DNA of 64,000 bases, taken from assembly GCF_029931775.1 (NCBI RefSeq), contig NC_079318.1:60614659-60678658 (forward strand), in the 5' to 3' direction. The stretch is from Euleptes europaea. Its lineage: Eukaryota; Chordata; Lepidosauria; Squamata; Sphaerodactylidae. Shown in pieces: positions 11,701-23,272 of this stretch (its first letter is position 1; each line of letters starts with the position of its first letter). Below the pieces are notes generated by a model that was not told where the DNA came from, made no database searches, and worked only from the letters and a program-made list of their open reading frames with translations. The position numbers were made by a program, and so were the translations under genes.

Positions 11701-13107
11701 TAGGGTTGCCAGGTCCATCTTCACCACCGGTAGGAGGTTTTTGGGGTGGAGCCTGAGGAGGCCGGGGTTGGGGAGGGACTTCAGTGCCATAGAGTCCAAT
11801 TGCCAAAGCAGCCAATTTCTCCAGGTGAACTGATTTCTATCAGCTGGAGATCAGTTGTAATAGCAGGAGATCTCTAGCTAGTACCTGGAGGTTGAGGAAT
11901 CAAAGTTATGCACTTGTTGAAAGCTCAATAAAGCACATAAGAGCAATATGCAAACAATTGTATTCAGAGAAAAAAGAACCTCACTGCAAAGGTATCCAAA
12001 GGATATAAATACTGAGCAAGGTAAGTTAATACACAATAAGAATACAAAAAATGTGTACAAGAATAAGTCAGGTATACAATAATAGACTATCCAGAATGGT
12101 AAAGTCCAAAAGAGCACGGAATAAATATCAGACGCAATGGGCTTCCGGTAAAATCCCCATTTCTATTCTGCCATTCTATGTAAGAGGCTTACATAGAATG
12201 GCAGAATAGACGTCTCTCTCCAATTTTGGTGATATTGGCACGTGGTACTTCTTGAAGCTTGAGGAAAGCTCTGAAATGGGGATTTTACCGGAAGCCCATT
12301 GCGTCTGATATTTATTCCGTGCTCTTTTGGACTTTACCATTCTGGATAGTCTATTATTGTATACCTGACTTATTCTTGTACACATTTTTTGTATTCTTAC
12401 TGTGTATTGACTTACCTTGCTCAGTATTTATATCCTTTGGATATCCTTTGCCCACGCCGCCAGGAATTATTTCGTCCCAGCACGACAACCCGCGCCCGAG
12501 GTCGTCCACCACGCAGAGGCACCGCGGCCACCCGCAGCGCAGCTCCGGGAAGGCCCACACCCTCTGCACTCCATGCCGGGGACCCAGCCTCCCTGCCTGC
12601 TTCCAACGACCCCGCCGGGTCTCGGATTACAAGTGCCCCATTGGGGGACAGCTTTCCCTCTTCGGATGAGGAAAACCCTTGGATTTCTCCAGCCTTAAAC
12701 CTGGAATCTCCCCTCGACTTGTCAAAAAACGGCTCCGGTCTGTGGTGAATGGAGCATCTCCACAGACCTCTCAGGATCTTCCTATCAAACCGAATGCTCC
12801 TACCAAAATCAAAGAAGTGGACTCCACCGTCTACGTAGATGCAGTTTTACAACAACTTAACGGAGGTCCACAAATCCCCGTCAAAGCACTAATTGACTCC
12901 GGTTGCTGTCGCACTCTCATAAGCGAAGCCACGTTTGCTGCACTCAGAGCCGACTCAGAGGCTTTACCCGCCCCCGTCCAATTTGCTCAAATGGACGGGA
13001 GCCAATTCCAGGGGGGTCCAGTTGATCATCGCACCATAGGGGTGGCAATGGGAATTGGTTCCCACTGGGAACAAATAGACTTCACTATAGCCCCTATCTG
13101 ATTTGAA

Positions 13108-16100
13108 GTGGTCTTGGGAATTAACTGGATTAAAGGACATAGTCCCAGTATTGATTGGGAAACAAACACTATCTCTTTCGCTAGTCCCACCTGCGACCAA
13201 CATCGGCAAAACTTTGCTCTGCCATTTCCGCCCGTTCCAGCGTTAACCTCTACTGCCCCAGTACCACCGGCTCTACCCGCTGTATACCGGGACTTTGAAG
13301 ATGTCTTCGACCTTAGGGAATGTGATGCCTTACCCCCCCACCGGGCCTCAGACTGTGCGATTGAAGTAGTAAAGGACTGCACATTAACCAAAAGTAAAAT
13401 TTACCCTATGAGCGCTTCCGAGCGCACTGTCCTCCGGGACTTTTTGGACAAAAACCTCGCCAGAGGGTTCATTCGCCCTTCGAATGCCCCAAACTCGGCC
13501 CCCGCGTTTTTCGTCCGGAAAAAAGAGGGCGACCTTCGCCTGTGCATTGACTTCAGAAAGCTCAATGCGGTTACCCAGACCAACGCCTATCCTATCCCAT
13601 TAATATCGGATATTTTGGGACAATTACAGGAAGGCCGTGTGTTCTCTAAATTAGACTTGGTGGAAGCCTACTACCGAGTCCGTATCCGCGAAGGAGATGA
13701 ACACCTCACTGCCTTCTCTAGCTGTTTCGGAATGTATGAATTCCTTGTAATGCCGTTCGGATTAAAAGGGGCCCCGGGGGTCTTCATGCAACTCATCAAT
13801 GAAATCCTACATGACCTTCTATATCGTGGGGTGGTGGTCTACTTAGATGACATTCTCATTTATTCGAAAACTATGGACGAGCATGTGACTCTGGTCAGGG
13901 AAGTTCTACAACGCCTGCGTAACCATCAACTGTTCGCTAAACTAGCTAAGTGTGAATTTCACCAAAGCAAACTCACGTTTTTGGGATACATCATCTCCCA
14001 CCAAGGTCTTCGCATGGACCCCGCCAAAGTCCAAGCCGTCCTCGATTGGACTCCCCCCACCAACCGTAAGCAAGTACAGCAATTTCTGGGATTTGCAAAC
14101 TTCTATCGGGGATTCATCCCTAACTTCGCCCAAGTGGCTCTACCCATTACGGACCTGCTGAAAACTAAGGGAAAAGTAAGCTCGGCTGCCTTGCCCTCCG
14201 CAAAAATCCTATGGACTGAACAATGCCAAGCCGCCTTTCTGGCCCTCAAACGCCTCTTCACTTCGGAGCCGGTGCTACGGCACCCAGACCCAAATCAAAT
14301 GTTCATTGTGCAAGTCGATGCTTCCGATGTAGCCATGGGAGGGGCTCTCCTCCAGCAAGGACCGGACGGTCTTCTTCACCCTTGCGCTTACTTTTCAAAA
14401 AAATTTGCGCACGCTCAATTAAACTGGCCCATCTGGGAGAAAGAGGCCTCTGCAGTTCATCATGCACTGACTTTATGGCGACAATTCTTGGAAGGGTCTA
14501 AAGTACCCTTTGAAGTTTGGACCGATCACAAAAATCTAGCTGCCCTCACGGGGTCCCATAAGCTATCGGCGAAACAACAACGGTGGGCGGAGTTCTTTGC
14601 TCAGTTCCGTTTCACCCTGAAGCACGTCCCTGGGAAGCAGAACGTTCTCGCGGATGCCCTCTCCCGTTTACCACAATATCCGGTAAAACTCGAAAGACCC
14701 ACCAACTCTCTGTTCACCCCTATGCAACGTGGGGCCCTACCTATGCTGGCTGTGCAAACCCGATCCCAGCATCAACACACCTTCCCTAACTCGCAAGCTC
14801 CGCCAGCCCAACCGGCTGCCCAGCCGCCACCGCAACAGACCAGAGTTCCCGCCCCTCCTACCCCTCCGACCGCTCAGCCGCCTGCAGTCTGCGCGCCGCC
14901 GCACGTAAGCACTAGCCCTATAACTATTTCTCAGATCTCCAGGACCGACGGGGGGGCTCCCTCCAAAATCCCCATCTCCGAATCCTTTTTAACTGTCCTT
15001 CGGGACCAGTGCCTTTTAGAACGTTCCGCTCATACCCTACCTCCTGGTGTTTTGGAACAAGGGGGGTCCTGGTACAAGGACTCAAAATTGTATGTACCCA
15101 AAGCTCTCCGGAAGGACGTTTTACATTTAGCTCATGGAGCCAAAACAGCTGGGCACTTTGGGTTTCTGAAGACCCTTCACTTATTGCGCAGACAGTTCTG
15201 GTGGGGGGGAATGCGTTCCGACATTGACTCCTTCATCCGCAGCTGTCCCGTTTGTGCCGCTGCGAAACGATCGCAGGGCAAACCCCCGGGACTGCTACAA
15301 CCTCTTGAAACGCCCAGCAGACCTTGGGAAGTGATTGCTATGGACTTCATGACTGATCTCCCTCTCAGTGGGGGTAAAACTGTGTTGTGGGTTGTTACTG
15401 ATTTGTTTTCTAAGCAAATACATTTGATTCCATGTGCAGGGATCCCCTCTGCTCAGAAACTGGCCCGCCTCTTCGTGACGCATATATTTCGTTTACATTC
15501 GTTTCCGCGTAAAATAATTTGTGACCGCGGAAGTGGTTTCGTTTCTAAGTTTTGGAAAGCTTTCCTCAAGTTGGTGGGGGTGGAACAGGGATTGTCTAGT
15601 GCATACCATCCTCAAACGGATGGTCAAACTGAACGTGTCAATGCTGTCCTTGAATGTTATTTGCGTTGTTATGTTAACTACCACCAGGATAACTGGGTGG
15701 AACTGTTACCTTTAGCAGAATATGCCTACAATAATGCCATGCATCAATCCACAGGTTTTAGCCCGTTTTTTGCTGTGTATGGACAAGATTTCAGTCCCAT
15801 CGTTCCTACAGATGATGTAGAGGGGGAGGGGAACCCCGACATTGCCTCCTGGGCACACGCCCTCCGTACCACTTGGCCCTGGCTCGTTAGCAACCTCGAC
15901 CGGGCCAAACGTAAATACAAAGCGCAAGCTGACAAACATCGCTCCCCCGGGGGTGATCTGCAAGTGGGTGCTTTGGTTTACCTTTCCACCAAAAACCTCC
16001 GTTCCACCCAACCGTGCCATAAACTCAGCGCCAAATTCATTGGCCCTTTCCCCATTACTCGGGTCATAAACCCTGTCACAGTGGAACTGGCTCTCCCCAA

Positions 16101-16416
16101 ATCCTTGAGGCGTGTGCATCCTGTTTTCCACATAAGCCTCCTCAAACCCCATGTTGCTTCTCCACGGTGGCATCCGGACCCACCGCCTGCGCAACCCATC
16201 ATGGTGGGGGGGGAAGAACACTTCGAAGTCTCCAAGATCCTTGACTCCCGTATTCACCATGGCACTCTCCAATATCTAGTTCGTTGGAAACATTTCCCCC
16301 CTGCCTATGACGAATGGGTGCGCGCACGGGATGTCTCCGCCCCCGACCTCGTCGACGCCTTTCACATTGCTTACCCGGACAGGCCAGCCCCCTTGCGAAC
16401 TGGGAGGGGGCCTTGA
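13108..16416 (+). mobile_element. Gypsy-1 pol region (RT, RNase H, integrase, chromodomain)
   Basis: An open stretch of 1102 codons within the fossil Gypsy-1. Domain order is RT (first third), RNase H (about codons 380-510), a proline-rich spacer, integrase (about 610-900) and chromodomain (about 1030-1085). This order, with an integrase-linked chromodomain, identifies a chromovirus-type Ty3/Gypsy. It is similar to, but clearly distinct from, Gypsy-2. Confidence 0.88.
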
Positions 16417-16427
16417 GGGGAGCAGAA

Positions 16428-16710
16428 TGTCAGGCTGCTATCTCGGTTTCGTTATTGCCTCTGTCTCTGTGCTGTATTGTCTGCCCCCCAAGGTCGCATG
16501 CCTAAGCCTGGGAACTCAGCTCCTGGGAAACTGTATTCCTGCGTGTAATCTCCCGCCTTTCCTGCCTTATAATATCTCCCAGCTAGTGAGCCTCTCATAG
16601 CTGTCATTTTATTCGTTTGCACTGTATGCCTATTTGATCAGTAAAAGCCATCTGTTTGGACTCTATATGACTTTGTGGTGATTTCTGGTTCTGTGGGCCA
16701 AGGGCTGACA
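16428..16710 (+). repeat. Gypsy-1 3' LTR
   Basis: 283 bases beginning TGTCAGGCTGC and ending AGGGCTGACA, with inverted TGTCAG/CTGACA ends. A purine-rich tract (GGGAGGGGGCCTTGAGGGGA) lies just upstream, as expected for the 3' LTR boundary. Confidence 0.8.
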
Positions 16711-16873
16711 CCTTTGCAGTGAGGTTCTTTTTTCTCTGAATACAATTGTTTGCATATTGCTCTTATGTGCTTTATTGAGCTTTCAACAAGTGCATAACTT
16801 TGATTCCTCATTCTCCTATTTTGTACTTGGAGCCCGATTTTGAATACTAAAGTACCTGGAGGTTGGCAACCCT

Positions 16874-17125
16874 ACCAACAACACTGGCAGGCCCAGCACA
16901 GCTCCTGGCTTTGCTGCTCGGCCCACTGCAGTTTCCCCCCCCCCCTTGACTGCTGCTGGGACTCCCATCCATCCACCCATCATCAAAACTCTTGCCAGGC
17001 CTGGTACATCTCCCAGCCTCCACTGCTGAGCCTGTCACAGTTCGCCCACATTGCTGCAGCCATCGTTGGGTTCCGAGCAAAACCCCCCCCCATTACTGTC
17101 ACTGCTGTAGACACCTTGAGGAGGT
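16874..17125 (+). repeat. Degenerate GC-rich repeat block (right part)
   Basis: CAGCTCCTGGCTTTGCTGCT, CTCCCAGCCTCCACTGCTGA and nearby motifs resemble the block at 11440-11700. The two blocks flank the split MITE. Confidence 0.4.
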
Positions 17126-17519
17126 AAGGGTATCGTCTGCACATTTGCAGATAACTCTTTTTTATTTGGGGGGAATTTTAACCTCCCCCAATGTATTTTT
17201 TTTAAGATTTCAGTTGTGGTTTGTTTGTTTTTTTGCAAACCTGGAGGGTCTCCCAAATTTGCAGGAAATTAGTGTCAGTGTGGCCCTGATCTGCAGATTT
17301 AGATATCCGTAGATGGGAGCCAGACTTCACTATTAGATATATAGATAATTCTCCTTATGATGGCACAGCAAAGGAACACCTGTGGCAGTTACTTGCTGTT
17401 CAGGAAGAATTCTACCCTTTTTGTAGACTGAAAAGCAAGTTTTTGTACCTTATATCAACACATTTGCAGAGTCTGTAGTCTTATGAAAGCCTGAAAGGTG
17501 TCCCATGATACCACATCTA

Positions 17520-17745
17520 CAAACAACCTGGAAAGTTTTCCCCTTCCTTGGTTTGTTATTGTTATTATTTATTGTGGCACCACCTGAAATTTAATCTTAG
17601 CCTGGCCAGGATTTTAAATGTTTTAATTTGCATGCTCGAAGAGTGTATTTTATCTAAATTGTATATCATTTTATTTGTTGTCAGTCTGACTTTCGTCAGG
17701 AAAGGGTGGAGTAAAAATCAAATAAATAAATCAAATAAAGCCCAG
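17520..17745 (+). mobile_element. Probable LINE 3' end
   Basis: A T-rich 3' UTR-like stretch ends AAATCAAATAAATAAATC, typical of CR1/L2-like 3' ends. No coding remnant is seen. Confidence 0.4.
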
Positions 17746-18924
17746 TAACAAGAGTGTCTCGAAGCTGTACAGCACACCTACCATGAAGCTAGGAGCATGA
17801 GGCTGGGCGCTTCCTCCCTCATTAGCCCTCCCATTTAGCTTCCATTTACACTAAAAGGCAAGGGTCATACGACTGTGGTTCTCTCATCTTATCATTTGGC
17901 CACCGGACAAGGTACCTTTCCTCTGGAACCCTGTTGCTAAAACACTATGAGTGAAATCCCCTCCTCCCACTGCCCGGTATGAACCTTAATCACAGCCCAG
18001 TTTTGTGAGTGTATCCCACTACTCTGTTTTACCAACAGTCAATTCTAGTTTTATCTTTTCAATCACCTCAACACAGAAATGTGTGAAAGTTTCAAAATCC
18101 ACCTGGAAATCTATGTTCAGAGTAAAATACTCCACCAGTTTCTTCAGTCTGTTCGTTCTGTGCAACACTGAAGACAATACTTGAAAATTATTCTAGCTAC
18201 ATTATAAAAGGGCAAGTGCCCCCCCTCCACTTCAGAGTAAATCATACTTACACCCTGTTGGGATTAATGATAAATTAGTTCCGTCTAGCTTGTCCCATAG
18301 TTCCCAAGTGGGATTTTAGGGGAAGAAATTTCCTCTGATTTGGTGCTTTTGTTGTTCTGTTGATCACAGCAATTCTCGTGTTTAAAAGAAAGCCATTTTG
18401 CCTACACAAAGCTAAGAAGAAATAATGATATAAGGCAGGCATTTTATGTACTTAGCTGTCCAGTGTTAAAGAAGGGAATCTAAACATTACATTTCCCCTC
18501 TTAAATAAATGAGAAGCCTCTATGTTAAGGTGGTGAACACAGTTATGTTTTTTGCAAATCATTTTGCAGTTTTATATGATGAAACTCTGGTGCCTCTAAG
18601 ACTTTTCTTTGTGTGTCTTTCTCCTCTTTTCTTCTGGCTCAATTTTCTATCGCATGACTACTTCTTATTCAGTTTCTTTTTATACTTCCCATAGCAACTA
18701 CCCAAACCTTCTTAGGAAAGCCTGCCTCAACTCTGGACACATTAATTTATGGCGGTCTGCTTTGTGCTCATTGAATGGCTTAAAGGGGAAATTGAAATTG
18801 CCTCCTATAATGAAGCCATATATCAAAGTTGCCACAATGTATTTCCAACTTCCCAATAGCTGGGACACTGTTGCTTCTAGTTGCCACTGTATATTTGAAA
18901 GATGGCCAAGATCTCTTTCACAGT
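17746..18924. other. No gene recognised
   Basis: AT-rich sequence with short chance frames. Nothing in it resembles a host exon or a listed repeat family. Confidence 0.5.
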
Positions 18925-19885
18925 ACACGTGAAAGAGATCTGGGAGTCTTAGTGGACCACAAACTGAACATGAGTCAACAGTAGTAGAAAAAAGCAAGAG
19001 TCCAGTAGCACCTTAAAGACTAACAAAAATATTTTCTGGCAGGGTATGAGCTTTTGTGAGCCACAGCTCACTTCACTTCAGAAAGCTCATACCCTGCCAG
19101 AAAATATTTTTGTTAGTCTTTAAGGTGCTACTGGACTCTTGCTCTTTTCTACTACTGCAGACAGACTAACACGGCTACCCACTGTGAATTATGAGTCAAC
19201 AGTGTGATACAGCGGCTAAGAAGGCCAATGCAATTCTGGGCTGAATCAATAGGAGCATTGTGTCTAGATCAAGGAAAGTAATACTACCACTGTATTCTGC
19301 ATTGGTCAGACCTCACTTGGAATACTGTGTCCAGTTTTGGGCTCCACAATTTAAGAAGGATGTTAACAAGTTGGAGTGTGGCCAGAGGAGGGCGACCAGA
19401 ATGGTCAAAGGTCTGGAATCCATGCCCTATGAGGAGAGACTTAGGGAGTTGGGTTTTTTTAGTTTGGAGAAGAGAAGGTTGAGGGGAGACATGATAGCCA
19501 TGTTTAAATATGTGAAGGGATGTCATGTTGATGAGGGAACTAGCTTGTCCTCTGTTGTTCCAGAGACTAGGACACGGAGTAATGGATTTAAACTAATAGA
19601 AAAGTGATTCCACCTAAACATTAGGAAGAACTTTCTGACGGTGAGGGCTGTTCGACGGTGGAATGTGCTGCCTTGGAGGGTGGTGGAGTCCCTGTCTTTG
19701 GAGGTCTTTAGGCAGAGGCTAGATGGCCATCTGTCGGGAATGCTTTGATTGTGGGATCCTGCATGGCGGGGGGAGGGTTGGGGTCACTGGGGAGGTAGGT
19801 GGAAGGTAGTTGTTAATTTCCTGCATTGTGCAGGGGGTTGGACTAGATGACCCTGGTGGTCCCTTCCAACTCTATGATTTCTGAG
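18925..19885 (+). mobile_element. CR1 LINE, 3' end
   Basis: GAGATCTGGGAGTCTTAGTG starts a recognisable CR1 stretch. A frame reads [40 protein letters not shown] and [20 protein letters not shown]-like sequence, the CR1 RT C-terminal end. The terminus GGTTGGACTAGATGACCCTG and CCAACTCTATGATTTCTG is the CR1 3' signature. An inverted-repeat element split it at 18983-19190. Confidence 0.9.
18983..19190 (+). mobile_element. Penelope-like inverted pair, family A
   Basis: Left arm AGCAAGAGTCCAGTAGCACC mirrors right arm GGTGCTACTGGACTCTTGCT. The arms meet near 19078. The right arm alone carries a 34-base outer extension ending CCCACTGTGAATT. ATGAGTCAACAGT (13 bp) flanks both sides and is the CR1 target sequence. 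The left arm reversed contains GAAGTGAGCTGTGGCTCAC. Confidence 0.7.
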
Positions 19886-20207
19886 TTTTCAACAGCTGAT
19901 GTACTTTTTTGTATTAAAATTGGAGGCTCACTTTGCTTATACAGCCAAAAAGCTTTTTTTTTTTTTTTTTTTAGCAAAGATGACCCCACCTCCAGAGGGG
20001 AAAGTACCTACTGGGTTTTGGCTCAGTTCACTGATCGGGGTCTGTTTCATGAGTGGAAGGAGGCAAACACGAAATGGCAACTAATATAACTTTTTAGGTC
20101 ATTTATACTCCTCCTCTTCAGATATCTGCTCATGTCAGGCAGCTTCTTCGGAGGGCAAGTAACTCTGATTACATCAAGAACATCTGGATCACTGAATAAA
20201 GGCAGGA

Positions 20208-20640
20208 TTTACAGAATCATACAGTTGGAAGGGACCACCAGGGTCATCTAGTCTAACCCCCTGCACAATGCAGGAAATTCACAACTACTTCCCCACCCCA
20301 CCCCCAGTGACCCCTACTCCATGCCCAGAAGATGGCCAAGATGCCCTCCTTCTTGTAATTTGCCTAAGGTCATAGAATCAGCATTTCTGACAGATGGCCA
20401 TCTAGCCTCTGCTTAAAAACCTCCAGAGAAGGAGAGCTTACCACCTCCTGAGGAAGCCTGTTCCACTGAGGAACCACTCTGTTAGAAAATTTTTCCTAAT
20501 GTCTAGATGGAAATTCTTTTGATTTAATTTCAACCTGTTGGTTCTGGTCTAACCTTCTGGGGCAACAGAAAACAACTCATCATCATCATCTATATGACAG
20601 CCCTCAACTACTTGAAGATACTACACTCATTACAGGCTGA
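20208..20640 (-). mobile_element. CR1 LINE, 3' end
   Basis: Begins with the reversed CR1 terminus (AGAATCATACAGTTGGAAGG, GGTCATCTAGTCTAACCCCC) and continues into the reversed RT C-terminal region (CAGATGGCCATCTAGCCTCT, AGGAAGCCTGTTCCACTG). Confidence 0.9.
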
Positions 20641-21189
20641 TTGGAAGGAGGCAGATCCAGAGCTGCAATTCAGGCAGAGACACAGCAGGCAAGCTCCACC
20701 ACTGGTGGGTACTTTAGGATACAATCCTAAGAATACTTCCTTGAGTACAATGGTTTATTTCTGAGTAAACCGTCTTAGGATTTCTCTCTTAGGCCATCAG
20801 AGCCTTTGGTTTACTTCTTACACTACAAACAATGTGCACAATTGGGAATTTATTAATGTATTATGAGACATGTTCTCATAGTTTGCACTACGCACCAGTC
20901 CAAATCAGCACAGTTCCAACCTTTAGATTTTTGTTGAGGCAGCTACTGCCAGAGTTTTCTTAACATCCTTCCTGAAACTGTTGTGGAAATAAGACGTACT
21001 CCCCCAGAAAGCTTAGAGTTCTTACCCCTCCCTCACCAAATAATAGCTATCCACAGGTCAAGATAACATTGTATAAGCACTTGTACATGGCTCTGACATT
21101 TCCCCCCAGGGATAGGCAAACACTAGCTATGACCTGCAAGGTCCAAAGGCAGGATCCATAACATAAACCGTAGGTAAACATCCTGAGTC

Positions 21190-21396
21190 TACCTGTGTAT
21201 GTGTTAAGTGCTGTCAAGTCACTTAGGACTCACAGTGACCCTATGAATTAATGACCTCAAAAATGTCCTATTTACAGCCTTGCTTGCAAACCGAGAGCCA
21301 TAGCTTCCTTTACTGAATCCATGTTGGCTCTTCCTCTATTCCTGCTACCTTCAACTTTTCCTAGTATTATTGTCTTTCCCATTGAGTCTAACTGCT
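21190..21396 (-). mobile_element. BovB LINE, 3' end
   Basis: Reversed, it reads a decayed KVEGSRNRGRANMDSVKEAM and ALGLQA with the BovB tail (GACTTGACAGCACTTAACAC). It matches the end of the copy at 310-1196. Confidence 0.75.
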
Positions 21397-21522
21397 TCTG
21401 TACAATATACTTTTAGCTACCATTTTTTCTGCACTCTTCTGAGCATTGCAACATCCTTTTGAGAGATAAGGCAACCAGAACCAAATGCAATATTTGAAAT
21501 GTGGGCATGCCATATCAAAGCC

Positions 21523-21728
21523 AGTATGGTGCAATGGCAGAGTGTCCAACTACTACTGGGAGGACCCAGGTTCAAACTGCAGCTAGTCATGAAACTCACT
21601 AGTTGACTTTGGACAAGTCATTCTGTCAGTCTAATCTACCTCTCAGGGTTGTTGTGAGGATAAAATGGAGGCTGGGAGAACCTCATATGCTACCACAAAC
21701 TCCTTGAAGAAAAGACAGAATAAAGATG
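21523..21728 (+). mobile_element. Sauria-type SINE
   Basis: AGCCAGTATGGTGCAATGGC is the tRNA-like head, ACCTCTCAGGGTTGTTGTGA the middle, and the tail ends near AAGACAGAATAAAG. Confidence 0.7.
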
Positions 21729-22199
21729 TAACACTCACATTCAAACCAGCCAGCTTGTGTTGATCTCCAGGTGGCTGCTGCAGCAGCGCAAGAACAAGAC
21801 AATGCCAGCAGGTCTGAGCAGGAATGACTTCTGTTTTCCCACATGTGCTGGGCATCTTGTTCTCCCTGGCTGCAGCAGCATCACTCGGGAAGGGGGCAGG
21901 CTAGGGGTGGGAAGAGGGGTTTTTCTCTGCCTTCCCACTCAGGCTTGCCAGCTTAATTTTCTCCGGGGCTGGATTAGCAATGCTTCTGGCAGGTTTGGGT
22001 GGACTTCCCCCCCCCCTTCTCCCATTCAGACCAGCTGGCTTTTTCTGCTGCTGGGACCCCTGCCCCAGGCAGAATGGGTGGAAAGGGAGGATAACGGTCC
22101 AGGCCTGGGGCAGCTTACATTCAGAAGTGAAGATCCATGTGCCATGGCTGCTGCGGCCGCTGAAGCAATGTTTTTTTTCCTCATCTGTCATCTGTAGAG
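21729..22199. other. GC-rich unique-looking sequence
   Basis: Long overlapping frames occur on both strands, which is expected from its base composition, and none resembles a known protein. It may be the interior of the hAT-like element ending at 22335. Confidence 0.4.
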
Positions 22200-22335
22200 C
22201 CAATCAGAACTTTCCTGGCCAATCCGAAGCCCTGCTGGGCACAACCTGCTCCTGACCTCACCCACTTCCTGAACATGCTTGGTGGGCACCAGAAAAGGTG
22301 TTGTGGGTGCCCTGGCACCCTCTGGGGACCTCTGG
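22200..22335 (+). mobile_element. hAT-like MITE fragment (3' half)
   Basis: CCAATCAGAACTTTCCTGGC, CACCCACTTCCTGAACATG and GTGGGTGCCCTGGCACCC resemble the right half of the element at 47470-47907. Confidence 0.55.
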
Positions 22336-22640
22336 TATAAGGTATGTATTCAAGACAATTTAGCCATGAATAATCATAAAACATAGCCCTATTGTGGCTT
22401 GTTAGTGTAGAAACATTAATACCAGGACATATTAGTTACTTCCAAAGAAAAACCCAGAAGTCTCCTTAGGGAAAATATTTCTAGGAAGTGACCAGCCATT
22501 TAGGGAAAAGAAGGATTACTCTTTTCTGGAAGAGGTACTGCAACCAGACACTCCCAAGGGGACCTTCAGTTTGGAGATGCTCCTAAACCAAGTGTTCAAT
22601 TTACAGCCAAAAAGTATTATTTATAAATGTACTCTTAACA

Positions 22641-22821
22641 ATATTGTCGAAGGCTTTCACGGTCAGAGTTCATTGGTTCTTGTAGGTTATCCGGGCTGTG
22701 TGACCGTGGTCTTGGTATTTTCTTTCCTGACTTTTCGCCAGCAGCTGTGGCAGGCATCTTCAGAGGAGTAAAAGAAAATACCAAGACCACGGTCACACAG
22801 CCCGGATAACCTACAAGAACC
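22641..22821 (-). mobile_element. Penelope-like inverted pair, family B
   Basis: GGTTCTTGTAGGTTATCCGG and its reverse complement form the two arms. The left arm has a 34-base outer extension (ATATTGTCGAAGGCTTTCAC...). AATGTACTCTTAACA (15 bp) is repeated exactly at 22626-22640 and 22822-22836. The arms meet near the TCTTCAGAGGAGTAA segment. Confidence 0.75.
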
Positions 22822-23114
22822 AATGTACTCTTAACAGTTACCACATTGCAGTAACTTTTTAATGGGGGCTTTGATACGGTATGCTGGGTTTTAATCTTGT
22901 TCTTGGTCTGGCAAGTTTCAAAGCTACCACTCCGCTGATTAGCTTGCAGTGTTGCTGTAGCACGTATCTTTACTATGCAAGGTATTTAACTGGAAGATGT
23001 ATTCATTTACACTGTTTTGTAATTATAAAACAAGCATGTACGCTGATGGGGAATCCATAATCAACATTACACAGGCTCTGATCACCAGTCTCACTGGAGG
23101 AAAGTGCCATGACT

Positions 23115-23272
23115 CTGTGACAGTGCTTCTGCTTTCTATGCAAAAGGTCTCAGGTTCAATCCCTGGCATCTCCAGTTGCAAGAATCAGATAGCAGGTGAC
23201 GTGAAAGACCATTACCTGAAACCTCGGAGAGGTGATGCTGGTCAGAGTAGACAATATTGATCAATGGTCTGG
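23115..23272 (+). mobile_element. tRNA-derived SINE with CR1-like 3' part
   Basis: GGTTCAATCCCTGGCATCTC is the B-box region, and GCTGGTCAGAGTAGACAATA the 3' part shared with the copies at 51872, 56940, 58812 and 62763. Confidence 0.65.

Larger units (their letters stand above)
12451..16710 (+). mobile_element. Ty3/Gypsy chromovirus fossil (Gypsy-1), incomplete
   Basis: Parts in order: the end of gag (12451-about 12680), aspartic protease (IDSGC near 12892), reverse transcriptase with YLDD near 13840, RNase H, integrase with an HHCC zinc region and a DDE core, a C-terminal chromodomain (LQYLVRWKHFPPAYDEWV near 16270), and a 3' LTR. A 5' LTR is not seen, so the copy is broken, with perhaps two breaks. 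CCTTTG occurs at 12445-12450 and at 16711-16716 next to the two ends, and the host element is contiguous across it. Long open frames suggest a fairly young insertion. Confidence 0.88.
11895..16850. mobile_element. Inverted-repeat (Penelope-like, family C) insertion, itself carrying a Gypsy copy
   Basis: The arm 11895 to about 12180 is the reverse complement of the sequence from about 12184 to 12450 continued at 16711-16808. The centre is CTTACATAGAATGGCAGAAT against its complement around AGG (about 12182). The right arm has about 70 extra bases (about 12205-12272), and its outer end runs 42 bases further (16809-16850). The 15-bp duplication AGTACCTGGAGGTTG flanks the whole. Assignment to Penelope-like elements is inference from this shared architecture. 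Confidence 0.6.
11702..16873 (+). mobile_element. hAT-like MITE split by a 5-kb nested insertion
   Basis: The left part 11702-11894 begins AGGGTTGCCAGGTCC. The right part 16851-16873 completes it with GGTTGGCAACCCT. AGTACCTGGAGGTTG appears at both breakpoints (11880-11894 and 16851-16865) as a 15-bp target duplication of the inserted element. No clear 8-bp flank of the MITE itself is seen. Confidence 0.7.

Noticed and set aside
12259-12748. Overlapping + strand frames before Gypsy-1 pol
   Set aside because: They run from the inverted-repeat arm into the Gypsy sequence, so they are junction artefacts and not a gene.
18983-19190. A CRISPR-like or cruciform regulatory structure
   Set aside because: The inverted repeats are explained as a mobile-element insertion with a target duplication; there are no regular spacers anywhere in the window.
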